Shown piece by piece: positions 7,501 through 14,546 of a stretch of 19,674 nucleotides of DNA. This stretch comes from DASXMX01 sp036794395. Its GTDB lineage: Bacteria; Planctomycetota; Phycisphaerae; Tepidisphaerales; Tepidisphaeraceae. The stretch is taken from NCBI GenBank assembly GCA_036794395.1, contig DAIRGS010000120.1, positions 1-19,674 on the forward strand, given 5' to 3'. The notes beneath the pieces were generated by a model that saw only the letters and a list, made by a program, of their open reading frames with translations, was not told the origin of the DNA and ran no database searches. A program made the position numbers and the translations under genes. Each line of letters begins with the position of its first letter. Position 1 is the first letter of the stretch.

Positions 7501-7893
7501 ATGATGCGCCGCTTATTCTCGTTTGATATATCAACCGCGATCCTGATCTGCTTTCTTCTGAGTTCGATATATGCTTCCCGCGTCCTCTTCGCTCAATGCC
7601 CGAACCTATACACTTACCAGAGTGACTGCGCGCAATATCTTGATTGCGACGGGGTGAACCAGCCGGGTGTTGCTTGTGCTAACCGGGACTGGCAAGATCC
7701 AACAAGCAACTACTTTTTCACGGGCTACGGGCTCTACCAGGAGGTCTATCCTCAGGAACAGATTACCTGTTACACAACCATAGACGCCTTATCAAATGGG
7801 GGAAAGTGCTTTCAGGCCGTAGGCACTTGTTATGCTCCCACGCCGTATTACTACAAGCAGCAGGTATACTATGCCGACGACTGGTGCTATTGA
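7501..7893 (+). CDS. Small Cys- and Tyr-rich secreted protein, cassette A
   Basis: A 130-residue protein with a signal peptide (about 1-32, ending VLFAQ) and a mature part of roughly 98 residues containing eight cysteines and many tyrosines. AAGGA at 7491-7495 fits ATG 7501 or ATG 7504. An even number of cysteines in an exported protein suggests disulfides. The paralogue at 12329 shares a C[YF].T then C....GTCY pattern (GGKCFQAVGTCY here, VRCSVTGTCY there), same size and same signal-peptide layout, so they belong to one fast-diverging family. I do not recognise it. It lies between the DUF1573 gene and the anchored protein, with 34-base gaps on both sides, so it is very likely cotranscribed. 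Being a substrate for the MauE-Trx protein is an inference from its cysteines and context. Confidence 0.72.
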   Translation: MMRRLFSFDISTAILICFLLSSIYASRVLFAQCPNLYTYQSDCAQYLDCDGVNQPGVACANRDWQDPTSNYFFTGYGLYQEVYPQEQITCYTTIDALSNGGKCFQAVGTCYAPTPYYYKQQVYYADDWCY

Positions 7894-7927
7894 GACTTCC
7901 AGAATCGTTTTTCTATAAGGTTACCTC

Positions 7928-8986
7928 ATGCCGCTGGCTTTGTCCCCCTTGCGTCTTCTTTTTATTGGAATCACTATCGGGGCCTCGTCGTCGCTGCCAT
8001 TAAATGCTTCATTTGAAATCGATACTGCTTGCTTAAATGCACGTCGCGCGGTCAGATCGGGCCGATTTGCAATTCGAACTGACAATTTCATGGAGCGATT
8101 CGGAAAGAGAGTGGGAGAATCGCACAACGAATACATCTTTTACATTGATGGTGATCGATGGCGAGAAGACTATACAGAAAATGGAATAACCGCTATAGCC
8201 GCTAGAGGGGAGCAGTATTACTTTCAATACGTGCGCGACACGAAGATCAAATCTGGCTTGGTTGCCAAGGAGCTGAATAGTATCAACTTCGGCGATCCAG
8301 AGTACAGACACATCAACCCTACCACGTTGATGTTCTTTGCAGCTCCGCTGGAGGTGACTAATATTTTCCCTATTGATATTCTAGTAGGCTCGTCTAATCG
8401 GCACGATATTTCGTGCATACGAGAGCCTTCAGGACAATGGAGAGTTTCATGTCTCTGGACAGCCCCGGATAACACTCATTGGAATGTCCGGTACTGGATT
8501 GATCCGTCCCGTGGATCGAATTTAACTCGCATTGAGGAGGATTGCACCGATGACAATCCAGAATTAGCACACGCAAACATAGCCTGTGAACTTCGTCACA
8601 TTTCTGGGGATATTTGGTTTCCTGAACGAATCCACTTCGAACAACGAGGGTCCAACCAGTCCATGGTGGAAGACCTTACAATAGTGGCATCGCAGATTAA
8701 TCAGAACGTCGCCTCAAGTGTATTCGGGCCCGCGGAAATGTCCATTCCTCCAGAAACTGTTGTCGCGCGCGTACCTAAACTTCCGAACCATCAGGGCATG
8801 AAATGGGATGGCAAAGCACTTGTTGTTACTGCAGCGGGGGAGCGATCACGTTTGGGGGTTGGGGGCCAAACACGTGGAGAGCGCTTGCGAATTGCGCTCG
8901 TCATTATCTCCAGTGCCTTCGCATTGGTCGGTGTGTGGATGATTGGTCGCGGCGTTTGGAGACGTAAGCGTGGACACGTTACGTAA
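7928..8986 (+). CDS. Secreted, C-terminally membrane-anchored protein (LolA-like fold suspected), cassette A
   Basis: A 352-residue protein with a signal peptide (about 1-27), a large extracytoplasmic domain, and one C-terminal membrane helix (about 321-340) ending in a basic tail (RRKRGH). The segment SGRFAIRTDNFM ... EYIFYIDGDRWRED and the later IWFPERIHFEQ / VFGPAEMSIPP pattern recall LolA/LolB-like or lipoprotein-sorting-type beta folds, but the match is weak and function is unknown. The paralogue at 11219 shares the layout and the motifs [FY]P.[RH]IH and F.PA.M.IP. AAGG lies 7 bases before ATG 7928. The last 17 bases overlap the mannosyltransferase gene, indicating translational coupling. 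The topology leaves the domain outside and a short basic tail inside. Confidence 0.65.
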   Translation: MPLALSPLRLLFIGITIGASSSLPLNASFEIDTACLNARRAVRSGRFAIRTDNFMERFGKRVGESHNEYIFYIDGDRWREDYTENGITAIAARGEQYYFQYVRDTKIKSGLVAKELNSINFGDPEYRHINPTTLMFFAAPLEVTNIFPIDILVGSSNRHDISCIREPSGQWRVSCLWTAPDNTHWNVRYWIDPSRGSNLTRIEEDCTDDNPELAHANIACELRHISGDIWFPERIHFEQRGSNQSMVEDLTIVASQINQNVASSVFGPAEMSIPPETVVARVPKLPNHQGMKWDGKALVVTAAGERSRLGVGGQTRGERLRIALVIISSAFALVGVWMIGRGVWRRKRGHVT

Positions 8987-10244
8987 AACTACTGGCTCAG
9001 TCGCGGCGACCACTTTAAGGTATCGTTGCCCGATCGTCGCCTTTCTCGCGTCATTTACCATCGTTATCGCAGCCTACGATTGGGGCCGATATCATCCCGA
9101 TCCGATACCTCGGCACGTGTGGATGTCGGATCATTCGATGATCGCATGGGATGGTCAGTGGTATGCGCGTATAGCAACGGAGGGCTATCGTTACAACCAT
9201 ACGGCTCATTCCAGTATTGCGTTCTTCCCAGCATATCCACTTACTGCGCGGCTTCTCATGGGATTTGGGCTGTCGTCATCGACGGCCCTTCTAGTAACAT
9301 CAAATGGGTGCTTCTTACTATTTCTTTTATTGCTGTGGAGATACTTTACTACTCGGGCGATAAGAATGTCGGATCGGGTCGGTGTCTACAGTATCGCGTC
9401 GATCGTGTTATGGCCGACCGCCTTTTTTTTTCATGTCGCCTATAGCGAGTCGTTGCTGGTGTTTCTGTCACTTTTAGCGCTATATGGAATGTCTCGTGGT
9501 TGGCCGCTTGTTGTAATCGCCTTTACAGTTGGTCTTGCTACTGCAACAAGAGCTGTCGGCGCCGCACTCGTAATACCTCTTCTTATTAACATATGCTCGC
9601 GTGTTAAGGATCGCCTGGCTGCCACTAAAGCTTTGGAAGTCCGTCAGAGCGTAGTCCATTGGAACTATTTGTGGGTGATAATATACCATGGAGGGGTGTT
9701 GTGTGTGGCGCTATGGGGGCTATGTGCATTTATGGTGTTTCAACAACTTGCGTTTCATGACGCCGTCGCCTTTGCGAATGCGCAGGTAACATGGAGTCGG
9801 CGAAACGACTCGACGACTGCTTTTCAATATATTGGTAGTCTCGCGTCATTAGAGCCGATATGGTCGGTGTATTCATCCCAATCCGATCATAAGTGGAATG
9901 CTGAGTCGCCAAATGATCCATTGCTTAATATGGACTTTGCAAATCCGATACTGTTTGTCGGTGCGGCGGTGCTGATACTCGTGGGCGCGTTGAAAGGATG
10001 GTTAACTCGTGACGAGTGGATGTGGGGCGTGGGTGCCCTGGCTATCCCATATCTGACGCAGGCGTATCGAATGTGTATGATGAGTCACGGACGATTCTCG
10101 ATCGTTGCATTCCCTGCGTATATTGTGCTCGGACACATGCTGGCGCGGATGCCGACCATTGCGGCGCTCTACTTGCTGAGTATAAGTGGAACGATGATGG
10201 CTGTGTATGCACTGTTATTCACATCGTGGTATCCTATTTACTGA
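8970..10244 (+). CDS. GT-C mannosyltransferase, PIG-V/Gpi18-like, cassette A
   Basis: A 424-residue polytopic membrane protein of the GT-C fold, probably transferring a mannose-type sugar from a polyprenyl-phosphate donor outside the cytoplasmic membrane. The first outer loop carries AWDGQWYARIATEGY (59-73) with the conserved WDG.WY acid, followed by FFPAYPL (85-91); AYSESL and TATRAVG mark later conserved loops. GTG 8970 is chosen because GGAGA sits 7 bases upstream and the gene then overlaps the preceding one by 17 bases; the frame is open further up to a TTG at 8943. It is closest to the third copy at 18229 (shared TATRAVG, AYRMCM.SH.RF) and less like 14547. Acceptor and sugar are unknown. 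Confidence 0.8.
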   Translation: MDTLRKTTGSVAATTLRYRCPIVAFLASFTIVIAAYDWGRYHPDPIPRHVWMSDHSMIAWDGQWYARIATEGYRYNHTAHSSIAFFPAYPLTARLLMGFGLSSSTALLVTSNGCFLLFLLLLWRYFTTRAIRMSDRVGVYSIASIVLWPTAFFFHVAYSESLLVFLSLLALYGMSRGWPLVVIAFTVGLATATRAVGAALVIPLLINICSRVKDRLAATKALEVRQSVVHWNYLWVIIYHGGVLCVALWGLCAFMVFQQLAFHDAVAFANAQVTWSRRNDSTTAFQYIGSLASLEPIWSVYSSQSDHKWNAESPNDPLLNMDFANPILFVGAAVLILVGALKGWLTRDEWMWGVGALAIPYLTQAYRMCMMSHGRFSIVAFPAYIVLGHMLARMPTIAALYLLSISGTMMAVYALLFTSWYPIY

Positions 10245-10362
10245 TAACTAGTTGACGAATTGTGTTAGTTACACGGATTGTAATGTAACATCTATCGATG
10301 CCTGTAAATCGGTAAACCCGCGTATTGTTGCGGCCAGAGCTTACGTGATCAAAGAGTATCAG

Positions 10363-10986
10363 TTGCCGAAGTTTCAATGGGAAAAGGCCCGCTGGGCAAT
10401 TGGGCTACTCCTTTTATTGTCTGGCGGTCTCAAGGCGTACGAATTGGGTCGAGGATTCTTGCTGAGTGGCTTGGCATTGGTGGACCGGCGGCTTGCGCTG
10501 ATTGGTGTAGGCTGCGAGATGGCGTGGGCAACGTGGCTACTTGTTGGTGGTGGTGGAATAGCTACCTGGCTGTTGACGGTTATGATGTGGATGGCGTTCG
10601 CGGGTTTCAATGCGTACGAAATGGCTGTGGGACGGACGGCGTGCGGATGTTTTGGGGCAGTGAGAATTAGCCCGCGGGTCACGATAGCGATCGATTTGGT
10701 CGCGCTAGGGTGTACGATCCTGTCGAGGCCGCGTGGGGGCGACGATTGTGTCCGTTTGGCGCGGGGTCACTTCGGTATGTTTGTGGTCGGCACGGCGATG
10801 TTGGCGAGTACCGCGTTCGGGATGTGGAAAATCAGCCTGTTCTCGAATTTGAGTCCGTCGGAAGATGGGCTGGCGGTCAGCAGCCGGTGCGAACTGCTTG
10901 GGGGACTTCTTCAATTGGTGTTAGGGGCGGTCGAATGTTCGGAGGCGGAAGGGGTCATCATCCTATCCAAGGCGCCCATCCCCTAA
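10363..10986 (+). CDS. MauE/DoxX-like membrane protein truncated and fused in frame to a LuxR C-terminus
   Basis: Residues 1-171 align almost without gaps to the MauE-Trx protein at 16170: KAYEL, GCE..WATWLL, FAGFNAY, the redox motif CGCFGAV (Cys94, Cys96) and the following helices, up to SEDGLA. After residue 171 (10875) it switches to VSSRCELLGGLLQLVLGAVECSE, which matches the C-terminus of the LuxR-type protein (VSGRCELLGGLLQLVVGSFECAE), in the same frame. The thioredoxin domain with its CxxC is missing. TTG 10363 is taken as start by alignment with the sister gene (LPKFQW against VPLFRW) and a weak AAAGAG upstream; the frame runs further up to TTG 10252. The stop lies in the downstream palindrome. 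It is probably a deletion scar. A MauE-only redox function might remain. Confidence 0.75.
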   Translation: MPKFQWEKARWAIGLLLLLSGGLKAYELGRGFLLSGLALVDRRLALIGVGCEMAWATWLLVGGGGIATWLLTVMMWMAFAGFNAYEMAVGRTACGCFGAVRISPRVTIAIDLVALGCTILSRPRGGDDCVRLARGHFGMFVVGTAMLASTAFGMWKISLFSNLSPSEDGLAVSSRCELLGGLLQLVLGAVECSEAEGVIILSKAPIP

Positions 10987-11023
10987 ATAGGGGATTGACT
11001 CGCGCGTAGCAATCATTTACAAT
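10978..11023 (+). promoter_or_regulatory. Palindrome plus sigma70-like promoter upstream of cassette B
   Basis: ATCCCC (10978-10983) and GGGGAT (10990-10995) form a perfect 6-bp hairpin with a TAAATA loop. TTGACT (10995-11000), 17 bases, then TACAAT (11018-11023) is a near-consensus promoter whose -35 starts on the last base of the hairpin. The block AGGGGATTGA.TCGC is shared with 6446-6460. The predicted leader is about 190 bases, ending at the strong GAGGAG before ATG 11219. The stop codon of the MauE-LuxR fusion lies in the hairpin. Confidence 0.65.
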
Positions 11024-11148
11024 TCGGTAATCGACATGGGCGATTGGAGGCTCTCGATCATTGGGTTTTGGATCATATCGCGATGGCTTCGATGCCTAAA
11101 ACGGTCGCGTATCCAAGACTGGGACGGTAGACCGTGATTGTCATACGT

Positions 11149-11182
11149 GATGCAGCCTGGTTGCATTGGTAGACGTCACCTT
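11149..11182 (+). other. Conserved leader block, copy B
   Basis: This block begins GATGCA, contains ATTGGT and ends CGTCACCTT, matching 6572-6604 with a one-base indel. It lies about 125 bases after the promoter and 37 bases before ATG 11219. A hairpin-capable ACGGT..ACCGT lies just upstream. Confidence 0.45.
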
Positions 11183-11218
11183 CACTTTTTTCTCATCCGC
11201 TCACCGAGGAGACATCCA

Positions 11219-12262
11219 ATGAGAGTTAACCAGGTCATAATGGCGATAATGTCAACACTGCTGGCAACGCAATACCACGCCGCCGCATCATCGTCAGAGT
11301 TGGCCAAAGTAGTGATTATTCAGATGCAATCGGCGCGGGAGCGCATCTCTAATTGCGGCTATCAACTCAATATCAGTTACGACAGAACCTCTCCGGAGCA
11401 GCACTCGTTGGTCAATGGAGAGTGGCGTCAAATGGGTACAAGCAAGTGGTACTCATTTCATCGAGTTGTGGGTGACTTTTCGGAAGACACCACCATTTTT
11501 ATAGGCGATCTGGAATCCGGTCTATTTGACCATCGAGCGACCAACGCGTCGCAATTTAACCACGACGACCCAGCCCACCCCGGCGATCGTGAGAAAGCTA
11601 TCATATACGGCCACTTCGCGTACGACATTCAATTATTCGGTTATGGATTAGGCGACAGCCTTTTGTCATCAGTTGACTCGCCCAGCACCGTGCCTATCAC
11701 CTGGGACGCGTACCAAACCGATTTACAGAACGCGGACTATATACTTGAACGCACGGTTCACTTTGCATCGGGATCTCGGAAAGATATCCGACTTGAAGTG
11801 AATTCTCGGAAGGGCTGGATGGTAACTCATAGCACATTTCATGATAGTCCCACACATCTTCTGCGTGACACCAGCGTTGATGCTGGTTATCTCCAAGATC
11901 CTCAGCTCTTTTATCCGCGCCACATCCACATGACAGAGTTCGCCCACGGAAACGATATCCATAGTACACTTGATATAACGGTCCACTCTTTTACTCTCAC
12001 GACGTGGCCCAAAGAGCAATTCACTCCAGCAGCGATGAAGATTCCCGACGGGCGCCACCTTGTAGCCGTCTCAGCGGACGGCAAAATGAAGTCCTACGTC
12101 GTGGAGAAGTCTGCCCTCAGGGAATTCATACGACCAAAACCGGTGCTACGGGATGCGGATGTCCCTCTCTTCAAGCTGAGAACTACAGTCCTAGCCGTCG
12201 TGATTACTATCACAGCTATACTCGTGCCTTATTATTATCTGAGAACGCTAAAAAAGGAGTAA
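11219..12262 (+). CDS. Secreted, C-terminally membrane-anchored protein, cassette B
   Basis: A 347-residue paralogue of the protein at 7928. It has a signal peptide (about 1-24, ending YHAAAS), an extracytoplasmic domain, and a C-terminal membrane helix (about 322-341) followed by LRTLKKE. Shared motifs are FYPRHIHMTEF (231-241) against WFPERIHFEQR, and FTPAAMKIPDG (268-278) against FGPAEMSIPPE. The middle of the two proteins is otherwise very divergent. The frame is open from 11138, but ATG 11219 has a strong GAGGAG 7 bases upstream and opens directly into the signal peptide. It is first in cassette B, whereas its sister is third in cassette A, so the order has been shuffled. I do not recognise the family; a LolA-like beta fold is a guess from the motif style. 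Confidence 0.65.
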   Translation: MRVNQVIMAIMSTLLATQYHAAASSSELAKVVIIQMQSARERISNCGYQLNISYDRTSPEQHSLVNGEWRQMGTSKWYSFHRVVGDFSEDTTIFIGDLESGLFDHRATNASQFNHDDPAHPGDREKAIIYGHFAYDIQLFGYGLGDSLLSSVDSPSTVPITWDAYQTDLQNADYILERTVHFASGSRKDIRLEVNSRKGWMVTHSTFHDSPTHLLRDTSVDAGYLQDPQLFYPRHIHMTEFAHGNDIHSTLDITVHSFTLTTWPKEQFTPAAMKIPDGRHLVAVSADGKMKSYVVEKSALREFIRPKPVLRDADVPLFKLRTTVLAVVITITAILVPYYYLRTLKKE

Positions 12263-12328
12263 ACGCAGGAATGGCGAAATAGAAGACGCAGCGCGTTTCT
12301 CGAACTATTTATTCATAGGAGAATCCCA

Positions 12329-12724
12329 ATGTCGATATCTTGGGCGAGCCGATTTAAGTATTTGGTCTCAACGTGCATCCTCGCAGTTCTTTTGTTCAAG
12401 GCTGTACCCCTCTTTGCGTGCGAAATTCAAGAATCTGGGTACTGCACCCCCGATATCAATTTGTGCGCATGCGGCAATTGCGGTGGCAATTTTCTTCGGG
12501 GGGAGCCTGTTGATGACGTATGCAACCCCGGGGACGAGGGTAGTTATGTACAATGCTTTGAGACGCCTCTAGTTCCCAAAACAGTACGGTGCTCGGTTAC
12601 TGGAACGTGCTATACTACGAGCAGCCCTTGCACTGGCGGGGGATATCTTTGCCTTGATGACACGGGCAATGGCCTGCCGCAGTATAGGGCCCCAACTAAG
12701 ACTCAGGATCCTTGCGATAGCTAG
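12329..12724 (+). CDS. Small Cys-rich secreted protein, cassette B
   Basis: A 131-residue protein with a signal peptide (about 1-30, ending VPLFA) and a mature chain with twelve cysteines, including a dense CACGNC cluster near residues 46-51. AGGAGA lies 6 bases before ATG 12329. It pairs with the protein at 7501 by size, signal peptide, an even number of cysteines, and the shared C....GTCY signature, though overall identity is low. The high cysteine content in an exported protein implies oxidative folding, which the MauE-thioredoxin protein of the same cassette could provide. It lies 66 bases after the anchored-protein gene. A candidate small transposon begins 60 bases after its stop, separating it from the DUF1573 gene. 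Function unknown; alternatives include a toxin, an adhesin or a metal-binding surface protein. Confidence 0.72.
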   Translation: MSISWASRFKYLVSTCILAVLLFKAVPLFACEIQESGYCTPDINLCACGNCGGNFLRGEPVDDVCNPGDEGSYVQCFETPLVPKTVRCSVTGTCYTTSSPCTGGGYLCLDDTGNGLPQYRAPTKTQDPCDS

Positions 12725-12783
12725 TCATTAAGAGTGGCAAGGCAAATGACGTGCCCATCAATACCAGCCGCTGAAAACACTTA

Positions 12784-12896
12784 CTGGCCGTTGCATAAAG
12801 AATGTTAGGTGGATTTCGGCCTGAACTGCCTCACTTTAGCCGGGACGAGGCTGTTTTATTTGTAGAACTATGTGAAGATCTTTATGCAACGGTCAA
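12784..12896. mobile_element. Candidate 113-bp MITE
   Basis: CCGTTGCATAAAGA (12788-12801) is perfectly complementary to 12879-12892; with two mismatches the inverted repeat extends to the ends. TA dinucleotides flank both sides (12782-12783 and 12897-12898), as expected for a TA-target element such as the IS630/Tc1 group. There is no open frame of note inside. The remaining intergenic part (12897-13131) shows nothing recognisable. A long-stem terminator is the alternative. Confidence 0.55.
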
Positions 12897-13131
12897 TAAA
12901 GCTCATAATACAAAGTTCTCTTCCTAGCGATCGTGCCTGTGACGTCGCTTTGACATTATGGTATGAGAGCCCCTGACATAGTAACACTCGCGCTGCTCTG
13001 GGCAATCCGATGATCTGGCACCCACTCGAAGTAGCGCCAATTGCACCTGTTTCGAGAGCTCTAGCACGCGAGCGCGTGTAGCGGATTTCGCAATATTTCG
13101 AGCGCAGTTATATTGTACGTTGAGTTCGGCT

Positions 13132-14163
13132 ATGTCTAAAGCAACGCGATATACCATAATCACCGGAATACTGTGTTTACTAGTTTTGGTAGGTACATTA
13201 TATAGGTCTTTTATCGCGGCGATTCGGTCCGAAGCCAATGTTGTGGCATCACAGGAAATCAATTTGGCTAAGGTGCCCGCGAATGATGTCATATCGGCCG
13301 AGTTCATTATCTCAAATGATTCATCTATCCCAGTGTCACTCGGAGACATCACCACGAGTTGCAGTTGTACTCGAACGAACCTTTTACCACATGTAATTGA
13401 GGCTCGACAGTCGCTCCCCTTACATCTATCCGTTAATACGGGCAACAAGGTTGGCAATCATACCTGGACAGCGACCGTCCCGTACGGAAAGGGTCATGTG
13501 GCGCATTTTACGATCCGTGGTAACGTCGAAACATCTGTTCCGGCACAGCTCTCGTTTGACGCCCGCAAACGTGGTGACCGGCGACCGATTTCATTTATCG
13601 TGCGACCGACAGGAAGGCATGCGACTGTGTCGGTTTTATCATCCGTTTATGATCGACAGTATTTCGAGTTACGATGGCATCCAGAATCCGACGGGACCGT
13701 TCAAGGCGAGATTGCTTTGGCTGACGAAGTCCCTTATGGAAAGTTCAATAAAGAGGTCACTCTAAGTCTGGAAGGCGAGCGGGGCCGTACGCACGCGATA
13801 CAGGTCACAGGAATGGTAGAAGGCCTTATAGCCGTCAAACCGCAACTGGTTAACTTCGGCGCGGTTATAGGTGATACATGTATCCGGCGCCAAGTTATTC
13901 TGGAAGCACCATATGGCGGGAGGGTTTTCGTAACTGGATCCATTTCAGACCACCCGGACGTCATTGACATCGACTCTTCATTGCTGGGTCACAATCAGGA
14001 CGGACAATCCCTATGGCTCAACCTCAAGTTGCCCTGGGCGGCGGATTCCGCAATTGGGACGATACGTATTCTGGCGACCGTTGATGGCAAACCTGGCCAG
14101 GCAGACATCGAGTATGTCGCAATTCGACAGCGAACTGCGCGAGCGACGCCAAGTCCGAACTGA
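13132..14163 (+). CDS. Membrane-anchored multi-domain DUF1573 protein, cassette B
   Basis: A 343-residue protein with an N-terminal membrane helix (about 7-28, YTIITGILCLLVLVGTLY) and three beta domains: a DUF1573 domain (40-132) with the hallmark TTSCSCT (Cys77, Cys79), a diverged domain (138-228), and an ASH-like domain (236-330) starting KPQLVNFGAVIGD. It is the longer paralogue of 6771. ATG 13132 is chosen over a TTG four codons upstream; no strong ribosome-binding site is visible. It is separated from the Cys-rich gene by 407 bases that hold a candidate MITE, and from the next gene by 383 bases, so this cassette is less compact than cassette A. The frame remains open for 87 codons after its TGA. 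The role is not established; a periplasmic or surface scaffold is inferred. Confidence 0.78.
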   Translation: MSKATRYTIITGILCLLVLVGTLYRSFIAAIRSEANVVASQEINLAKVPANDVISAEFIISNDSSIPVSLGDITTSCSCTRTNLLPHVIEARQSLPLHLSVNTGNKVGNHTWTATVPYGKGHVAHFTIRGNVETSVPAQLSFDARKRGDRRPISFIVRPTGRHATVSVLSSVYDRQYFELRWHPESDGTVQGEIALADEVPYGKFNKEVTLSLEGERGRTHAIQVTGMVEGLIAVKPQLVNFGAVIGDTCIRRQVILEAPYGGRVFVTGSISDHPDVIDIDSSLLGHNQDGQSLWLNLKLPWAADSAIGTIRILATVDGKPGQADIEYVAIRQRTARATPSPN

Positions 14164-14427
14164 GTGCTTTGTAGGGCGACGAATACGCCAAGCGTTTTGC
14201 ATAGCGTCGCGTTCGATCGAGGCTATCAAGTCGTTATGTCTATCGCTGACGGGTCACATCACGGATCGAATCGCCTGTTGATTCACGTGTCGGCAGTTAC
14301 TTCCCGCCCACAATACGTCAATAGAACGGCGTGGCTTCAACATTGGTCTCGAACTCTTTTGCCGAGTTCAGTATCGCGTCGTCGAGAACCCGATCTCAAC
14401 TGGCGTTCGGATATATGGCGGATCTAA
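14164..14427 (+). pseudogene. Possible decayed DUF1573 tail in frame after the stop
   Basis: Right after the TGA of the DUF1573 gene the same frame stays open for 87 codons. One stretch, GSNRLLIHVSAVTS, resembles the last strands of the cassette A DUF1573 protein (PGIKLAIHVTTNC), and the DNA keeps a CTATCGCT anchor. It could be the remnant of a longer or third copy. The rest of the gap to 14546 holds a small GAACTC/GAGTTC hairpin and nothing else seen. Confidence 0.25.
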
Positions 14428-14546
14428 ATGGTTCACTACGCTAGTCATCATTTGTATGTACTCCTTTCTCATATTATGCAAGGACCGACAAATGACATGT
14501 GTGACGTGTGCGAACTGTAAGTACAACAATACGATGGACGGGCGCC

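Noticed and set aside
12924..13457. 177-codon minus-strand frame
   Set aside because: It overlaps the well-supported DUF1573 gene and has no domain or ribosome-binding site that I can see.
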